Program-made: the position numbers and the translations under genes | The notes under the pieces: model-generated | Database searches by the model: none | Told to the model about the DNA's origin: nothing | The model's input: the letters and a program-made list of their open reading frames with translations, nothing else | From: Piper betle | Taxonomy: Eukaryota; Streptophyta; Magnoliopsida; Piperales; Piperaceae | NCBI GenBank assembly: GCA_033002965.1 | Contig: JAURVB010010327.1 | Coordinates: 34,517 to 98,516, forward strand | Reading direction: 5' to 3' | Length of the DNA: 64,000 nucleotides | Part shown: one piece after another, positions 48,301 to 60,814 of the stretch | Layout of the letters: every line of letters begins with the position of its first letter | How positions within the stretch are numbered: position 1 is the first letter of the stretch

Positions 48301-50152
48301 AGGATCATGATGGCTTTGAAGCAGGCCAAAATTCATTGTAGTTGCAACCCAAAAAATAAATAAATAAAAATTATGCAGAAAACAAGCAAATTAAAAAAAT
48401 CTTTGGCAGTGTCACTAAAAGAAGTTGCGGAGGTCAGATCCATGTGTTCCTTTATGATGAATACATCCAAGAATTATAAAGAACAATAGGAATATAAATT
48501 CTATAAAAAATACATTGTGCTTACCACATTTGTTTCCTCCTCACTGGCGGAGACTAATCTATCAAAACAATGGCCTGAAACAGTACACACTAAAAGACCA
48601 TCGGAGTCCAAGACAGTTTCTCGACATGTCTCGTCACAAACTACAGAGAAAACAATCTCACATTAGACAAAGCTTATAGAACTGTTACAAACGAATATAT
48701 GCCTAAAGCAAGAAGATGCCAAGTTAACCTTACCATGAAGGCGACCAGTTTTCTCACAAAGAAACACATTTCCAATTTGAGAATAAGAACAAGTTTTCCC
48801 AGAACACGCATGATTAACAACACACTCCTCAGTCAAACCCCTGCTACTTCTCCACAGAGATACTTGATCAGCCACTGTCGGGTCAAGAATTATGCTGTCA
48901 TCATCCACCTTCAAATGAAACAAAGAGAAACATGAAAAAATTGACGAGTTGAATCATCATAGTTTTGAAAGCACACAAAAGCACACACTTTACAATGCGC
49001 AATGCTCACCTGAGAAAGACTAGGTGCTTGACTCCTCTTTGCAGCCTGCATCTGTATGTAATACTCCTTAAACTCAGACGGTGTATTTCGGGCAAACTCA
49101 ACCATGTCTTCTCCATCCCGCTACCAAAATATTGTTCCATGTCAAAAATCAACAACCATAATAATCCTCCAGCAATGATCATTTTCGTGAACAGGCAACA
49201 AAGAGTAGATGCTTATTTATAAGCATATATCTCCACATCCCTGTCTGTACATTCATATCTCGTAAGATAAGTTAATATGGAAGCCCTATAATGCATGAAA
49301 TTTGGAGAGGAGCATCAGTTTATATCAGCCCATATAGGTTCATAAGTCCCAAGAGTTGATTTCCACTCTTTGAAGTATATCAACTAAACTTAGGTATAGG
49401 TTCATATGTCAGAAGAGTTAATCTCCACTCTTTAAAATACATCAATTATACTAAGATAATGAATCCTGGCAACTATGTAAACAGCTGTACATAAAAAATA
49501 AGACAAGAGATCACTTCCTAAAATCCACATTTTTTTGGAAAGAAAATCCACATATTTTTATAGTCTATCAATTATACATATGAGTATTCCTAACCATGTG
49601 AAGAACTGTACAATATAAAATAAAAGAGCAGCACAGACCACTACCTAAAAAATCATATATTTTTAAAAAAAAATTTATGATGAAAAGGTCCTGTATCAAT
49701 GGGAAAATAAACTGACATCAATCTAACTGTTCTTCTTCCCCTTCAATCTTCTCTCTCCTTCTCTCCTTCTCAGGACCAATGAGGATAATTCAAGTGAAAT
49801 AAGAGAAAAATTAAGGTAAGCTACACCTCATATATCTTCTATAAGCTATGCCTCTAATCTAAGCCTCTTTTTAGGGGTCCTACACAATGGTGTCCATATG
49901 TATGCGAAGTAGAATGCATAATTAGGAGGTCAACAATTTTTTACTTTTTACAGACCTCAATAAGATGAATTCCTGTGAATGGAATCCAATAACAGAACTA
50001 AAGGCTTCAACGACGAATTAGTCCCCTATACCCAAGCTTGAACAAGTAGGAGGTATCAAACAAAGAGAAGAACAGCGACATACGTAAAAGGAAAAAATCA
50101 ACTTCTTATTCAATCTGTTTATCAATGATCTCCCTAATACATGACAACCTCC

Positions 50153-50197
<45 letters not shown>

Positions 50198-51906
50198 CAA
50201 TCTAATGACTTGTAAAAGTGTCAAAACTAACTTAACAACACATAGTAGCCTAACAATCAACAACTTAATAGTATAACTATTCACAATAATCAACAATAAC
50301 TAACAAATTATAAACATAATTATATCACACAATATAATATAAACATTATACCCTTTCACAGGGAGATTTATCAAAAGATAAAATTTATATCCTTTACAGG
50401 AGAACTTATATCCCTTTTGGGAGGAAAAACAGGTTTTTTATTGAAAACGATTTTTTATCATTACATATCAATATGTAAAAGAATAAATAAAGAAATCATA
50501 CCAGAAATTTACTTCTTTACTGCTGGTAATTTCTTACAAAGTTCACTCTTAGTAAATACACTCAGTACAGTACTCTTAGTACATACAACACATACACATA
50601 CAAGTACATAGATACAAGTATCTGAACTGAGTACGTACAAACCAATAAACAGACACTGTGCAAATCAACCTAAAATTTTTTTTTTTTCAACAGATAGATC
50701 AGACTTTCACACGACTAGAAAATCAACCTGGGAGGGTTTTAGACATGAAAGAGAATTGCACAAACTCAAATAGATAAACAGACGATAACTAACATAAGGA
50801 TGAACATGAAAAGACTTAAAGAAAACTTAAAAGAAGTTTGAAGAAGACTGAAGATGACACTTATAAAGAAGATTCCTTATAATAACTTAAACATAAGCTA
50901 TTATAAAGAAACTCAGACGATGAAAACTAAAAGAGTTTACAAACAAACGAAAACTCAAAAGCAGACACAGACTTGAAGGCTAAAAGCAAACTTGAGAAAA
51001 CTTACAATACTATTTGAGAGTGTAAACTGAAAGATCGGAAGTTGAAGAGATGAAGAGCTCCCCTTCCACTTAGAGAGAAGTGATCTATTTATAAACTTAA
51101 AAATAAAGAGTAAACGGGTAATAGGATTATCAGGTAATCGGGTCTTACGGATTATAGTCCACCTTGGGCCCAGCTGACGTAAGATGAGTGGGACCAGTAG
51201 GGACCACAGAAGTGAGGACCACAGAAACAAAGGGACCTATAGAATCTAAATTTCTGCTTGTTTGGATGGACTACACATTGGAGTAGGATCTCTATTAAGT
51301 GTTGGACAATAAAATGCAGTATGACCCATTTGGCCACAACAGAAACACTTAGATTCAGACTCAGAGAATGGAGAGGCAGTACACACAATTGCTGTGTGTC
51401 CAATATTTCCACATAAGTTGCACTGTAGATCTTTAGTTCCCCAAGGAGATTGTGCAAAATGGTCTTGACTTGGTCCTTCAATACATTTTGAATCAGGAAC
51501 AGCTTCCAATTGGGGATTTACTCCATAAGAATTGAGTAACCAAACAAATTTAAGAGATGACTGATGATGAAGCTCTTAAATTTGTTTGGTTACTCAATTC
51601 TTATGGAGTAAATCCCCAATTGGAAGCTGTTCCTGATTCAAAATGTATTGAAGGACCAAGTCAAGACTATTTTGCACAATCTCCATGGAAGACATTGAAA
51701 TCCTCTATGGGTCCCTCTGTTTCTGTGGTCCCCACTGGTCCCACTCATCCTACATTAGCTGGGCCCAAGGTAAAATCTAATCCGTAAGACCCGGTTACCC
51801 GATAACCCTATTACCCAGTTACTGTTGATTTCTAAGTTTATAAATAGATCACTTCTCTCTCAGGGGAGGAGATCTTCATCTCTTCAACTTCTGATCTTTG
51901 AGTTTA

Positions 51907-51940
<34 letters not shown>

Positions 51941-54427
51941 CATGAATTAATTAAAACAAAACAATGACTAATACGTGGCTAAAATACCTCTGATAGACAA
52001 AACATAAACAGGAATTAAAATAAAACTAACTAAAAGCTTATCTTGTGAAGCTTCTAATGCTTATGTCATCTTGTATAAGCCTTCATAGTTTTAGGATGTT
52101 CATCCCTCCTCAAATAAGACTCTTCCTCATAGTTTTCATCAATATTAAGATGTGAATTAGGCATAGGAATATTATCATCTTGTACATCATCACAATACTT
52201 ATAGATTCTTTTAAAATGCACCAGTTTAAAGACATTTTAAAATTAATTTTATTGTAATAATTTTAAAAATTGAGATGATAGGTTCAAAAGCATTAAATAG
52301 ATTTGAGAATTTATAAATACTTAATTATTTATTTTTACATGTCTGTGTTGATTTAGGTAGTGGGACCCACAAAATGTGCTTCAAATAAAAACTATAGCGG
52401 ATACAACCAATATGAGTTGTAGCTCACATATATAAGGCTCTTGAAATAAAGGCCTCAATTTTAAATAAAGGTCACCCGTATAAAGATAAGCAGTCCAAGG
52501 CCACACATTTTTACTCAATTATACAACCTCACAAAATCGAACTACTAATTTCAATCCTAAAAATACCGCTCTATAGAATATTTGAGACCAGAAAATCACA
52601 AATTAAAAAAAAAAGATTTGTAGCCCTACATTAAATGCAAGAAAACAAAATGTACCTGTATATAAAGCTTTTTCCATGCACATACACGCAATTTCCCACC
52701 ATCCAAAGCTTGACCCCACCGCATACAATACCTTCAATACTAATCAAATATCAGAATACCACTCGGTGAAAGTCTATTGCTATATAATAAAAACAAATAA
52801 AGATAACAATTTAGGGGGAAAAGAAAAGAGTAACTAAAGGGAGAAGAAAAGGAAGTTGAATTGAACAAAGACAAGCACTTTCTTCTACTTATAACTCTAC
52901 ATTAAACTTACCATAACATTAAAGATAAACAAGAGTTCTGAAAATAAGATTAATAATTGACATGCTTATTTAATGGTCGACCTTGATAATCATTATTACA
53001 GAGAGATAGGGGAGGGGGGGACACCATTAAATAAAAAGCATGTCTAAAGTTATTAATTAAAAGCAATTAGGATTGCATGCAGTGTTTTAGATATTATAAG
53101 CAGACACACATGAAGATAGGGATAAAAAATTTGTAATGAGAATTGAGACGCCAAAAGAGATTTAGGAGGAGGTGGTGAGGGGGTGGAGGAGATGTGATAT
53201 ATACTCAATGACGTTGTCCATCATGATCAGGTGGAATGGAAGAATAGGCTAGTGGCATCACTATAACCATTAGGGCTTGGGTGGACATCAAGGCTTGGGT
53301 GGTGGATGATGAAACCGATAGTGATTGTAACTCATTATAAAGCTTATGAAGGGAAATCTCAATGATAAGTTTGTATTTAGCCAAACGTAAATATGATAAC
53401 TATATAACCCGCATTCAATAACAAGATTTTGACAGATGCACTCACTTAACAGTTGCTCTTAAAAGGCATAGAAATTCAGTAAAAGGAGCTAGAAATGAAG
53501 ATTGTATAAATTTTATAGGACGTAATGAAAACAAAAACTTCTATTTATCTCCAATACGAGTTAACAAACCAGAAAGGCCAACGGCCCCATACATATTGCT
53601 GTAAACTTCAATCCTAGAAAGACAAGAGAAAGGACAACATAACTTCTGAACTTGTTGTAACAGCCGACATAGAGGCAAATGCAAATGCTTTCTTTATTGG
53701 CAGAAAAAATACAACAATGATACAGCGACCACAAACTTAGACAGTCACTAAACGGAACAACAAAGAGTTAACCAGAATTGCAGAAAGAGGAAATGGAAAT
53801 AGCAATAGAGCTTACAAACGCCGCCAGAGGCTTTCATCAGAAGCTGCGAAGTTGAGAAATTTGCACACGAGCGAACAGGACACAAGATCCTGAGGAAAAA
53901 GATAAAAAAATAAACAGAGAGAAAATGACAGAATTAGGATCAGGACTACAACCAATCTCTCCTTATTATTGAAAAATGGATAGCTGATTAGAAGTAAGAC
54001 ATTTGACCAATCACAATACAACAACAATATCAAATTAGACCGCCATAATCTGCCTCCTCCTTCATCCAGGACCTATTAATGAATCGACGGATTGTAAAAG
54101 TCGAGCCCTTATTAGAAGTATAACATACAGTCATCCAGAATACAACAAAAAAATAATAAATTAGACCATTTTCATCCATCTCTAAAATCGGAATAGTTAA
54201 ATAAAATACTTGAACCTCAGAAGAAAGGAATTTGAGGATATGGTGGAAGAGTTCGCAGGGAATGCTGGTGAGGGTCCCAGACTCGCGTATCCCACACGTT
54301 GTGTCGTCGAGGCGCGGCTTTTTACAAGGCGGATCTCGTTCCTGATCGGAGGTTTCGGAGAGGATTTCGGTCTCCAAGAGGAGAGCGAGGCGTCGTCGTC
54401 GTCGTCGTCGTCGTCGTAGGCGGCCAT
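45374..54427 (-). CDS. SKIP31: SKIP31-like F-box protein gene, eight exons, frame problem in exon 1
   Basis: The F-box binds SKP1 in SCF ubiquitin ligases and the rest selects the substrate. Exons on the minus strand are 54216-54427, 53816-53889, 52656-52731, 49010-49120, 48734-48908, 48525-48640, 47154-47214 and 45374-45444 (TGA stop). All introns are GT-AG and exon phases agree. F-box parts are [16 protein letters not shown] (exon 1) and [20 protein letters not shown] (exon 2). Then come [40 protein letters not shown], a Cys-rich region ([22 protein letters not shown]) and the end [20 protein letters not shown]. The product is about 298 residues, close to the family's length. The ATG at 54425-54427 opens MAAYD plus seven Asp, but that frame is one base off the F-box frame, which has no ATG of its own and a TAA upstream. 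Either one base is missing or this allele is broken. The SKIP31 name rests on remembered similarity. Confidence 0.85.
45445..47153 (-). other. Intron 7 of the F-box gene
   Basis: Donor GTAATG at 47153, acceptor TTGTAG at 45445. It is AT-rich. An ORF at 46579-46785 has no recognisable domain. No transposon ends are obvious. Confidence 0.8.
47215..48524 (-). other. Intron 6 of the F-box gene
   Basis: Donor GTAAGC at 48524, acceptor TTTAG before 47214. AT-rich, nothing coding seen. Confidence 0.85.
49328..49660. repeat. Two local direct duplications in intron 3
   Basis: The first pair is built on aggttcataagtcccaagag / aggttcatatgtcagaagag (starts near 49336 and 49397). The second pair is built on atcaattatacta..gtacataaaaaataa / atcaattatacat..gtacaatataaaataa (starts near 49442 and 49567). 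Confidence 0.7.
50153..50196. repeat. (TA)n microsatellite
   Basis: About 22 TA units with one break. Confidence 0.95.
51020..51910. repeat. Long inverted repeat with 16-bp loop, zinc-knuckle ORF in one arm
   Basis: The left arm ends at 51556 (caaacaaatttaagag). The right arm starts at 51573 (ctcttaaatttgtttg). The arms stay nearly identical for about 120 bp, differ by a roughly 250-bp deletion in the right arm, then match again out to about 51020 and 51910. The left arm, minus strand (51246-51509), encodes a fragment with two zinc knuckles, [14 protein letters not shown] and [14 protein letters not shown], which the right arm lacks. Both arms carry, outward of the ORF, a tttataaatagatcacttct TATA-like block. 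The left arm also carries an as-1-like tgacgtaag. It resembles the end of a retroelement or endogenous pararetrovirus, but I cannot assign it. Confidence 0.8.
51909..51939. repeat. (TA)n microsatellite at the edge of the inverted repeat
   Basis: About 15 TA units directly follow the right arm (tttacactatata). Confidence 0.95.
52732..53815 (-). other. Intron 2 of the F-box gene
   Basis: Donor GTAAGC (53810-53815), acceptor TTGAAG (52732-52737). Nothing coding seen. Confidence 0.85.
53890..54215 (-). other. Intron 1 of the F-box gene
   Basis: Donor GTTCAA (54210-54215), acceptor TTTTTCCTCAG ending at 53890. The acceptor has a strong pyrimidine tract. The intron splits the F-box, a position I infer to be normal for the family because phase and sequence join perfectly. 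Confidence 0.85.
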
Positions 54428-54616
54428 GGAACGGGGCTTATCGGCTCGGCTAATCTGAGCAGCCCCTGATCCCTCTTCCCCTCTTTCCCTTCCCTTGGTC
54501 GGGGGATGACAAAGTGGAAGGGAAGAGGACCGTCCAATTCCCTCTATTGTGAAATCTGGGCCGTGGGCTCGATCTTCCCGTACCTAACTTCGAAACTGAC
54601 GAGATCGTTCGCTAAG
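54428..54616 (-). promoter_or_regulatory. Presumed 5' UTR and core promoter of the F-box gene
   Basis: This is GC-richer than its surroundings, with pyrimidine-rich tracts (cccctctttcccttcccttg on the plus strand). No clear TATA box. An overlapping ORF (54322-54537) in the third frame encodes a poly-Thr stretch and looks like chance. The promoter is squeezed between exon 1 and a hAT-like repeat. Confidence 0.45.
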
Positions 54617-54780
54617 TAGGGGTGGGTAATCGGTCTGTTGATCAGAACCGAACTACGGAACTAGGGTTCCATGGTTTGGTTCCGGAACTAAGCTGAACCC
54701 AAACTCTCCTTCAATCGAAATCAACCGAAAAACTTTTGATTGGGCTCGGTTTAAAAAAACGAAATTATAATAAATATATT
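54617..54780 (+). mobile_element. hAT-like terminus next to the F-box promoter
   Basis: taggggtgggtaatcggtct followed by several ggttccgg/ggttcgg-type words (gaaccgaactacgg, ccatggtttggttccgg). This is the composition of plant hAT/MITE ends. The right end was not found. Confidence 0.4.
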
Positions 54781-56519
54781 AAAATTAATTATAATTTTGA
54801 TAATAAATCAGATGTAAATATGATTTAACCATCAAAATCATTTTAAAAAATATTCCAAATATAATATTAAATATTTCAAATAAATTATAAATAAATTAAA
54901 ATAAACTAATAAGAACACACATAAAATATGAATATTAAAGTTTTTCTTCAAAATTTTAGTTTTGTGGTCAGTTTCGGGTATAATTATGGTTTTTTTCTCA
55001 TCCCTTTCCCGTCAACATTCTCCTCCTCCTTCCCTTTTTATCCACGGGTATCCTCTTGATTGATTACCTATCCTCTAATAATTTTTTTATATGTATCCTA
55101 TTGGTTCTAATTACTTGGTTGTCTTGTGGATAGCATGATGTATTTCTCCTTACACCTTGCTGCATGTGTGTAATGGGTAGCCATTCTTTTACCTTGTTGC
55201 ATGTATTTTTGTTGGGCTCGGCTCGTTGATCTGGTTTTTTTATTATATATATTTTTATATTTTCTGGTTTTAGAAGTTGCGTCATTGGGGGGTTTCTTTT
55301 TAGGATTTTGTTGTTGTTGTTGTTTATATTTGCTAATTTAGTTAATTACACTATTTAATGTTAGCTAATAGTAGTGCTACTTCATATATTTTTTATTATA
55401 TGATAATAAATATTAGAGTTAATCATGATCTATAAGTGGTTATAATTAATAATTAAATGAATCACATTTTAATTTATTCATTAACTAGTTATAATTAATT
55501 AAAGTTATATGAATGACATATGTAATATCTAAATAAGTTAATACATGTATGTGATTATTGATTATTAATTATTAACAAAATTCTAATTATAAATAATCAC
55601 TGTTGGATTAATTAAAATGTTGTAAATTTATGTGTATGAGCGTATTATAATTGTTGTGTAAAAAATTTGTCAGTTAAAATGGGATTGGTATTAAATTATC
55701 ATTCAATGTTTAAATCATTTATATTGATGATGTCGCTAAATTAAAAAAACCTTGCATAGTTGTGTGGGTAAATTAAGGTATAGATTATTAAAATATAATA
55801 ATATAACAATTATAAACATTGAATCGTAATAGCATGCTTAAAGTAAATAAAGTACGAACCTTTGCCAAGTGAAATAATTTAAAATAATCTTACGAATGAT
55901 ATCCTTTATATTTTAATACAAACTATATTAAATAATTGGATACGGCGGTCTAATTGATCGTAGGATAATTAGTTTGACTTAGTCAAGAGTTAATAAATTG
56001 TTATTAATATATATTTAACCTATTATTAATAGAATAAGCAATCATTGTTTATTAATTAGAATTAAAGTATGATATTAATTAAAAGTTTGAATGTTAACCT
56101 AAATCTCTAGAGGAAGGTAATCTTAATAAGATTTACTTGGTTAAATAATTAACGCATAAAGAAAAATACACTAATATTAATAATTAAATATATGCTAATG
56201 AGTTAATAATTATTTTATCGTTGTTTAAGGGTAAATTGTGATTTGACTAATTAATTTAAAAGGTAAGGCATAACTTAAATGATTGTGTTACATAAATAAT
56301 TAACTATCTTATCAACCATTCTATAATTTTGTAAATTTAAAGATTTATTTTATTTTATTCTTGCTTATTGCATGCTTTATTGTCTCGTACAGATTAGGTT
56401 CGTGTGTTGTTGTTTGCAGGTGCCTCATCAAATTTCAAGGTCTGTATAATAATTGTGAATTGGTAGTACTCAATTGAGGTCTCAGTTGGTATAGGCTCAA
56501 ACTCGACTTACTCTCACTA

Positions 56520-59402
56520 TGTAACATCCTAAATCTGGTTCACATTCGTGAACTGAACTTACATATCACAAGCCCCAGTTAGGTTGGCTAACCCAAACCT
56601 AACTCGTGCAGATCTAATCTCGTTGTCTTAAAATAAAAAGATGACTCGTCATAAATGAATAAATATACAAAACCCTATCATGATACTATACAAATGACAT
56701 ATAAACTAATTTACACACCAATACAATTAAGGTAAAAATTAATAAAAATTTTGAAATAAAATAAACAAAGTCTCCCACAAAAGTGTAATTAGGGGCCCCT
56801 GTCAAAATAATATATACAAATATATGTGAATTATCAATAATTTCATTCACACAGAATCTAATCTACTCTATACTCATTATGAAGCTTGAGTCTCAACCTA
56901 CCTGTACAATCTATTCACATTTCACATCATATCATCATGTCTAACATTTGATCACAGCATATCATCATGTCTTAACATTTAATCAAATCATTATCAATAT
57001 AATAACATCATAAATAAAATATTAATCACTCTATCGCCTAACATGTGTGTGCAAGCGACATCATTGCTCCTTCGTCCAAGCTGGCACATCTAACTCCTAA
57101 TTATCAACTACATATAGTATAAAAACAAGTCACTAACAAGCGTTACTAGTTCAAAATATAACTATAACAAACTAGCTATGAGAGCGAACTCCCATATAAA
57201 AGAAAACACTTGTATACTTCTCGTGAACTCTTTCAAGAGCACCTATTGAGGAACCACTGGGCTGCAGACCTGGTAGCATCCCAAACTATCTGCTTTGCTG
57301 ATGCCTCTTTCGGTATTTTTCTCATTTCATTTTTCTCAGGTCCATCAGGACTACATGTATATCCTAACCCCTCTCATTTCCTCTATAATTCTCTTGGCCT
57401 TGAGCACAAAAGCCTTTAATACCCTTTGAACCACAAGTCCGAACATGCGTTGTACTTAACAGTACCCGTAAACCTCCACGTTCTCTGGATGTGAGGAACT
57501 CAAACGCGGAATTATCAGGATCCCTCAAGAATGGAACAACCCACTCACTAATCTAGAGCCCACTTTGACTGTCACGACATCCTTTCATGGTACATGCAAG
57601 TCGGTTTCTTCATCTCTCATCTCATTAAAAACTCGATAAAATTATATATATAGGCCTGGGAAAGGATTCATAGAATAGGCCCGAAGGCAACTTATAGAGG
57701 ATCTTGTTTTCGAAATCATCCTCGAGGGATCTCATTCTCGAAGGTTTTTTAATCTGAAAAATTGTTCGGCTAAATGGCCCGAGTTAAGTGGGATCTGATA
57801 AAATGCCACTTAACCTGTCGTGCAAATAATAAAAAAAGCATACAATAGAAGAGAGCGTAAAATAGAGACGAGTTCTAAACGGACCTGGTATAAGCTCCAA
57901 GCGTGTCCTCGCGCCTAGGTGGTGGACTTCTACTCCATACCTACACATCAAATCTAGAAGCTAACACCCACTAACTGAATGATGCATTTACTCGACATGA
58001 CCATTACACTCACAGCATAGTCCACATCCATAAATGTAAAAACATTTCTAACTCATCCTATTCATGCCAATTTTATTTTGGTTTTCTAAGTCACATCGTA
58101 GTTGAATAACATGCTCAGCTTTGATTTACCTTATTAGATCACTTATCATTCATTCACTATTAATCACATCATGCAACTTATCTCTTCATCCATAATCAAA
58201 CATTAATCATGACAATTAATAAATCCTTAACATGTTGTGTTAATAATCATCAATTTTAAATCATTAACTTGGAGGTAATTATACTTCTCATCATCGACAA
58301 TCGATGAGGGTTAGGGTTTCGTCACGTGTCTCGGAGCTCAAATTCGGCTCTCGTCAGCGTTTAAAGTTTGGTCGGGTTCGACTGGATGGGCTCCATTGAA
58401 GATCCACTAAATTCCAGCAAATCTAGTTTTTCGGCGGGTTCTAGCGGTTTTCCAGCAGGTTTCCAGCGATTTTTTGGCACAATCCCCAGCGGCTTTTACT
58501 GGCGGAATAGCAGGGGTATTGGGTACCATTGGAACCGGCTCAGTGAGCCCGATGCGTCTACAATGTAAACGTGGTCGGCACAGGTGGCGGCTCGCCAGAA
58601 AATGGCTAAAACAGAGGCGGCGGTGGAGGTTGACTCAATCCGACCAGCCTGGGCAGCGATGGGCTCCGCTCTAGTCGGGGGAGGTCGTGGGTTGGTCAAA
58701 GGTGTCGAGTCGACCACTCGATCGCGGCGGTGATGGCGGCACGATCGGTGAAGGAAGTGCAACGCAAGGGGGTGGTTTCATCGCATCGTGGAGGCCAAGT
58801 GACGGCTCGGAGCTTTCGAGGTGGCACAACAACGCTGCGGCGATGCTTGGCGGGGATGATCGGCCACAGGGCTGCATCAGCTATGGCGGCAACAACAAGC
58901 AGAGGGTGGCGTGGCGGTGATCAGGGTTTGGGGGAAAATAAAAAGGGTCTATGGCAATGTCGTAAATAAGACTTGACTCGACTCCGACTCCGACTCGAGT
59001 CAAAATAATAACTATTAGGAATTCCCCAAAAAAAATGAAAAAATAGGGGAAAATCTCATAAAATATATCACCCACTATAACACTACAATGACATGGTCTG
59101 TAACTATTAACCTACCCAAACTGCTCCATAACACATTCTGACATAATAAACAGCCTAAAACTAATTCAACGATCCACTATATATAAAAATAGAAAATGTA
59201 AACTAACATACTCTCATATATTATGATAACTCATTATTTTCTGTTATATTCATGATGTTATCATTGTATATTTGGGTACACATGACCCTCATAGTTTATA
59301 CACGCAACCAGCGTCGGCTCAATACACGTATTCTAAAACATACTCGATTCGAACCGATCGGCTTATTGGTATAAAACTCTGACTCGAATCGTGGGTTTTA
59401 CA
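56520..59402 (-). mobile_element. Family-A-type solo LTR inside the family-B-like LTR
   Basis: On the plus strand it begins tgtaacatcctaaatctggt and ends cgtgggttttaca. It aligns along its length with 38883-41886. Flanks are cacta (56515-56519) and cgcta (59403-59407), a 5-bp target duplication differing by one CG-to-CA transition. Many CpGs of the related LTR appear as TG or CA here, so it is older. ORFs at 58368-58969 are chance products of the GC-rich block. Confidence 0.85.
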
Positions 59403-59588
59403 CGCTAAGTGTGGAAGAGTAATCAATGAATTCACCTAGCCCAACATGAGATATGAGAAGATTTATAATTAAATTGAATTGATCTACCCCCATACCAAAA
59501 AGGGTGTCAGGATATACATTTATGATACTGAGAGGGTGGGTCTCAGCAATATTGTTAACTATGGATTAGACCTGTGGTATATATATAC

Positions 59589-59667
59589 ATGTATAGGAGG
59601 GGAGGCCACCCTTGAAGACAGGGAGCTCAACATAGGCTCATATAATAAGATCATTAAATTGATGAAA
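59589..59667 (+). repeat. Left copy of a 79-bp direct duplication
   Basis: It runs from atgtataggaggggaggcca to aaattgatgaaa and is repeated at 60815-60893 with three transitions. It abuts the left end of the hAT-like unit. Confidence 0.85.
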
Positions 59668-60814
59668 GGGGTGGGCATCGGTCGGACAGACATCAGATGA
59701 ATTATTGTCTGCGTCTGTCCGAAATTTTGTCGGACAAAATTTGTCCGACCGACTTCAGACATCGAATTGTCCATCAGGCCCAAGCAGTGTCTGCAGACAG
59801 ACCAAACCCTCTCTGCCGCCGCCTCCGTAGCCGCTGCCTCCGCCGCCGCCGCCTGCCGCCGTAGGAGGGTTGGCAATGTCAAAGCAGTGACTAGACGGCC
59901 GCGGCGACGGTCGCCGGCGGTGGAATCGACGACGCGAGCAGAGGGTATCGGCGGCGGAATCGACGACGAGCGGCGATTCCGGAGTCGTGGAAGCCGAGCG
60001 ATGGCGGGGGCGCTCGGGGCATCACGGCAAAGCCGCGGCGGGGCCTAACGGCGACGATCGGCTGACCGGGCGACGCGATGGCGGCGGCAGCGACCATGCA
60101 AGGGGGCAGCGCGGTTTGGACGGGGAAGAGAATGGGTCGGAGGTTTGATTGATGGAAATATCGTAAATAAGACTTGACTCACCAATGTCTCGAGTCAATA
60201 ATAATAACTAACTCGGAATAAATCCTAAAAAAATCCATAAAATCAGAAAAAATTCCATAAAATAAAATAAACACTACAACATCATAATGACATTCTATAA
60301 CTAATAACCCACCCAAATTCCCCGTAACGCATCCTAACACGGTAAATGGCCTAAACTAATTCCACGATCAACTATATATAAAATAAAAAAATAATTGGCA
60401 TACTCTCATATATTCTGATAACTCATTCTTTTCTGTTGTATTCATGATGTTATCATCATATACTTGGGTACGTATGACCCTCATGGCTCATACACCCGAC
60501 CAGCGTCGACTTAGTACACATATTCTAAAACATACTTGACTAGAACCGACGATTGAACCGATCGGTTCATAAGCAAAAACCCTGACTCGGATCACTGGTT
60601 TTACATTATGTTTATAATGTGATATATTTTTTTTCGAAGATGGATCATACAAGTTTGTTAATAAATATCGGACACTCGGTCGGTCGTTCGGTCAGACAAA
60701 AAAATGTCCATGTTTGGTTTGTTTTAATTCGGTCGAATTCAGTCGGTCAAATTCGGTCGGACATACTTCGGACATCGGACCGACGGACAAATTCGGACGT
60801 CCACGCCCACCCCT
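59667..60814. mobile_element. hAT-like unit with terminal inverted repeats, containing an LTR fragment
   Basis: The left end aggggtgggcatcggtcgga and the right end ...cggacgtccacgcccacccct share a perfect 10-bp inverted AGGGGTGGGC. Both arms are full of ggtcggac/gtccgacc words (59678-59760, 60665-60800), as expected of subterminal transposase-binding repeats. No transposase is encoded. The centre is a family-A LTR fragment. The flanks do not show an 8-bp duplication. They show a 79-bp one. Confidence 0.6.
59890..60605 (-). repeat. 3'-truncated family-A LTR fragment inside the hAT-like unit
   Basis: On the plus strand it matches 41160-41886 (ggcgacggtcgccggcgg, then cgtaaataagacttgactc, ataataataactaactcg, and the end ...ctggttttaca). 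The left join with a (CCG)n-like stretch (59818-59870) is blurred. Confidence 0.65.

Larger units (their letters stand above)
49121..52655 (-). other. Intron 3 of the F-box gene, enlarged by repeats
   Basis: Donor GTACATTT at 52655, acceptor TTGGTAG before 49120. At 3.5 kb it is the longest intron. It holds tandem duplications (49328-49458; about 49443-49530 repeated at 49568-49660), two TA microsatellites and a long inverted repeat (51020-51910). Confidence 0.85.

Noticed and set aside
54197..54427. 76-codon ORF from the best ATG of the F-box gene
   Set aside because: After the poly-Asp run its frame leaves the conserved F-box frame. It reads through exon 1 into intron 1, so it is not a separate gene.
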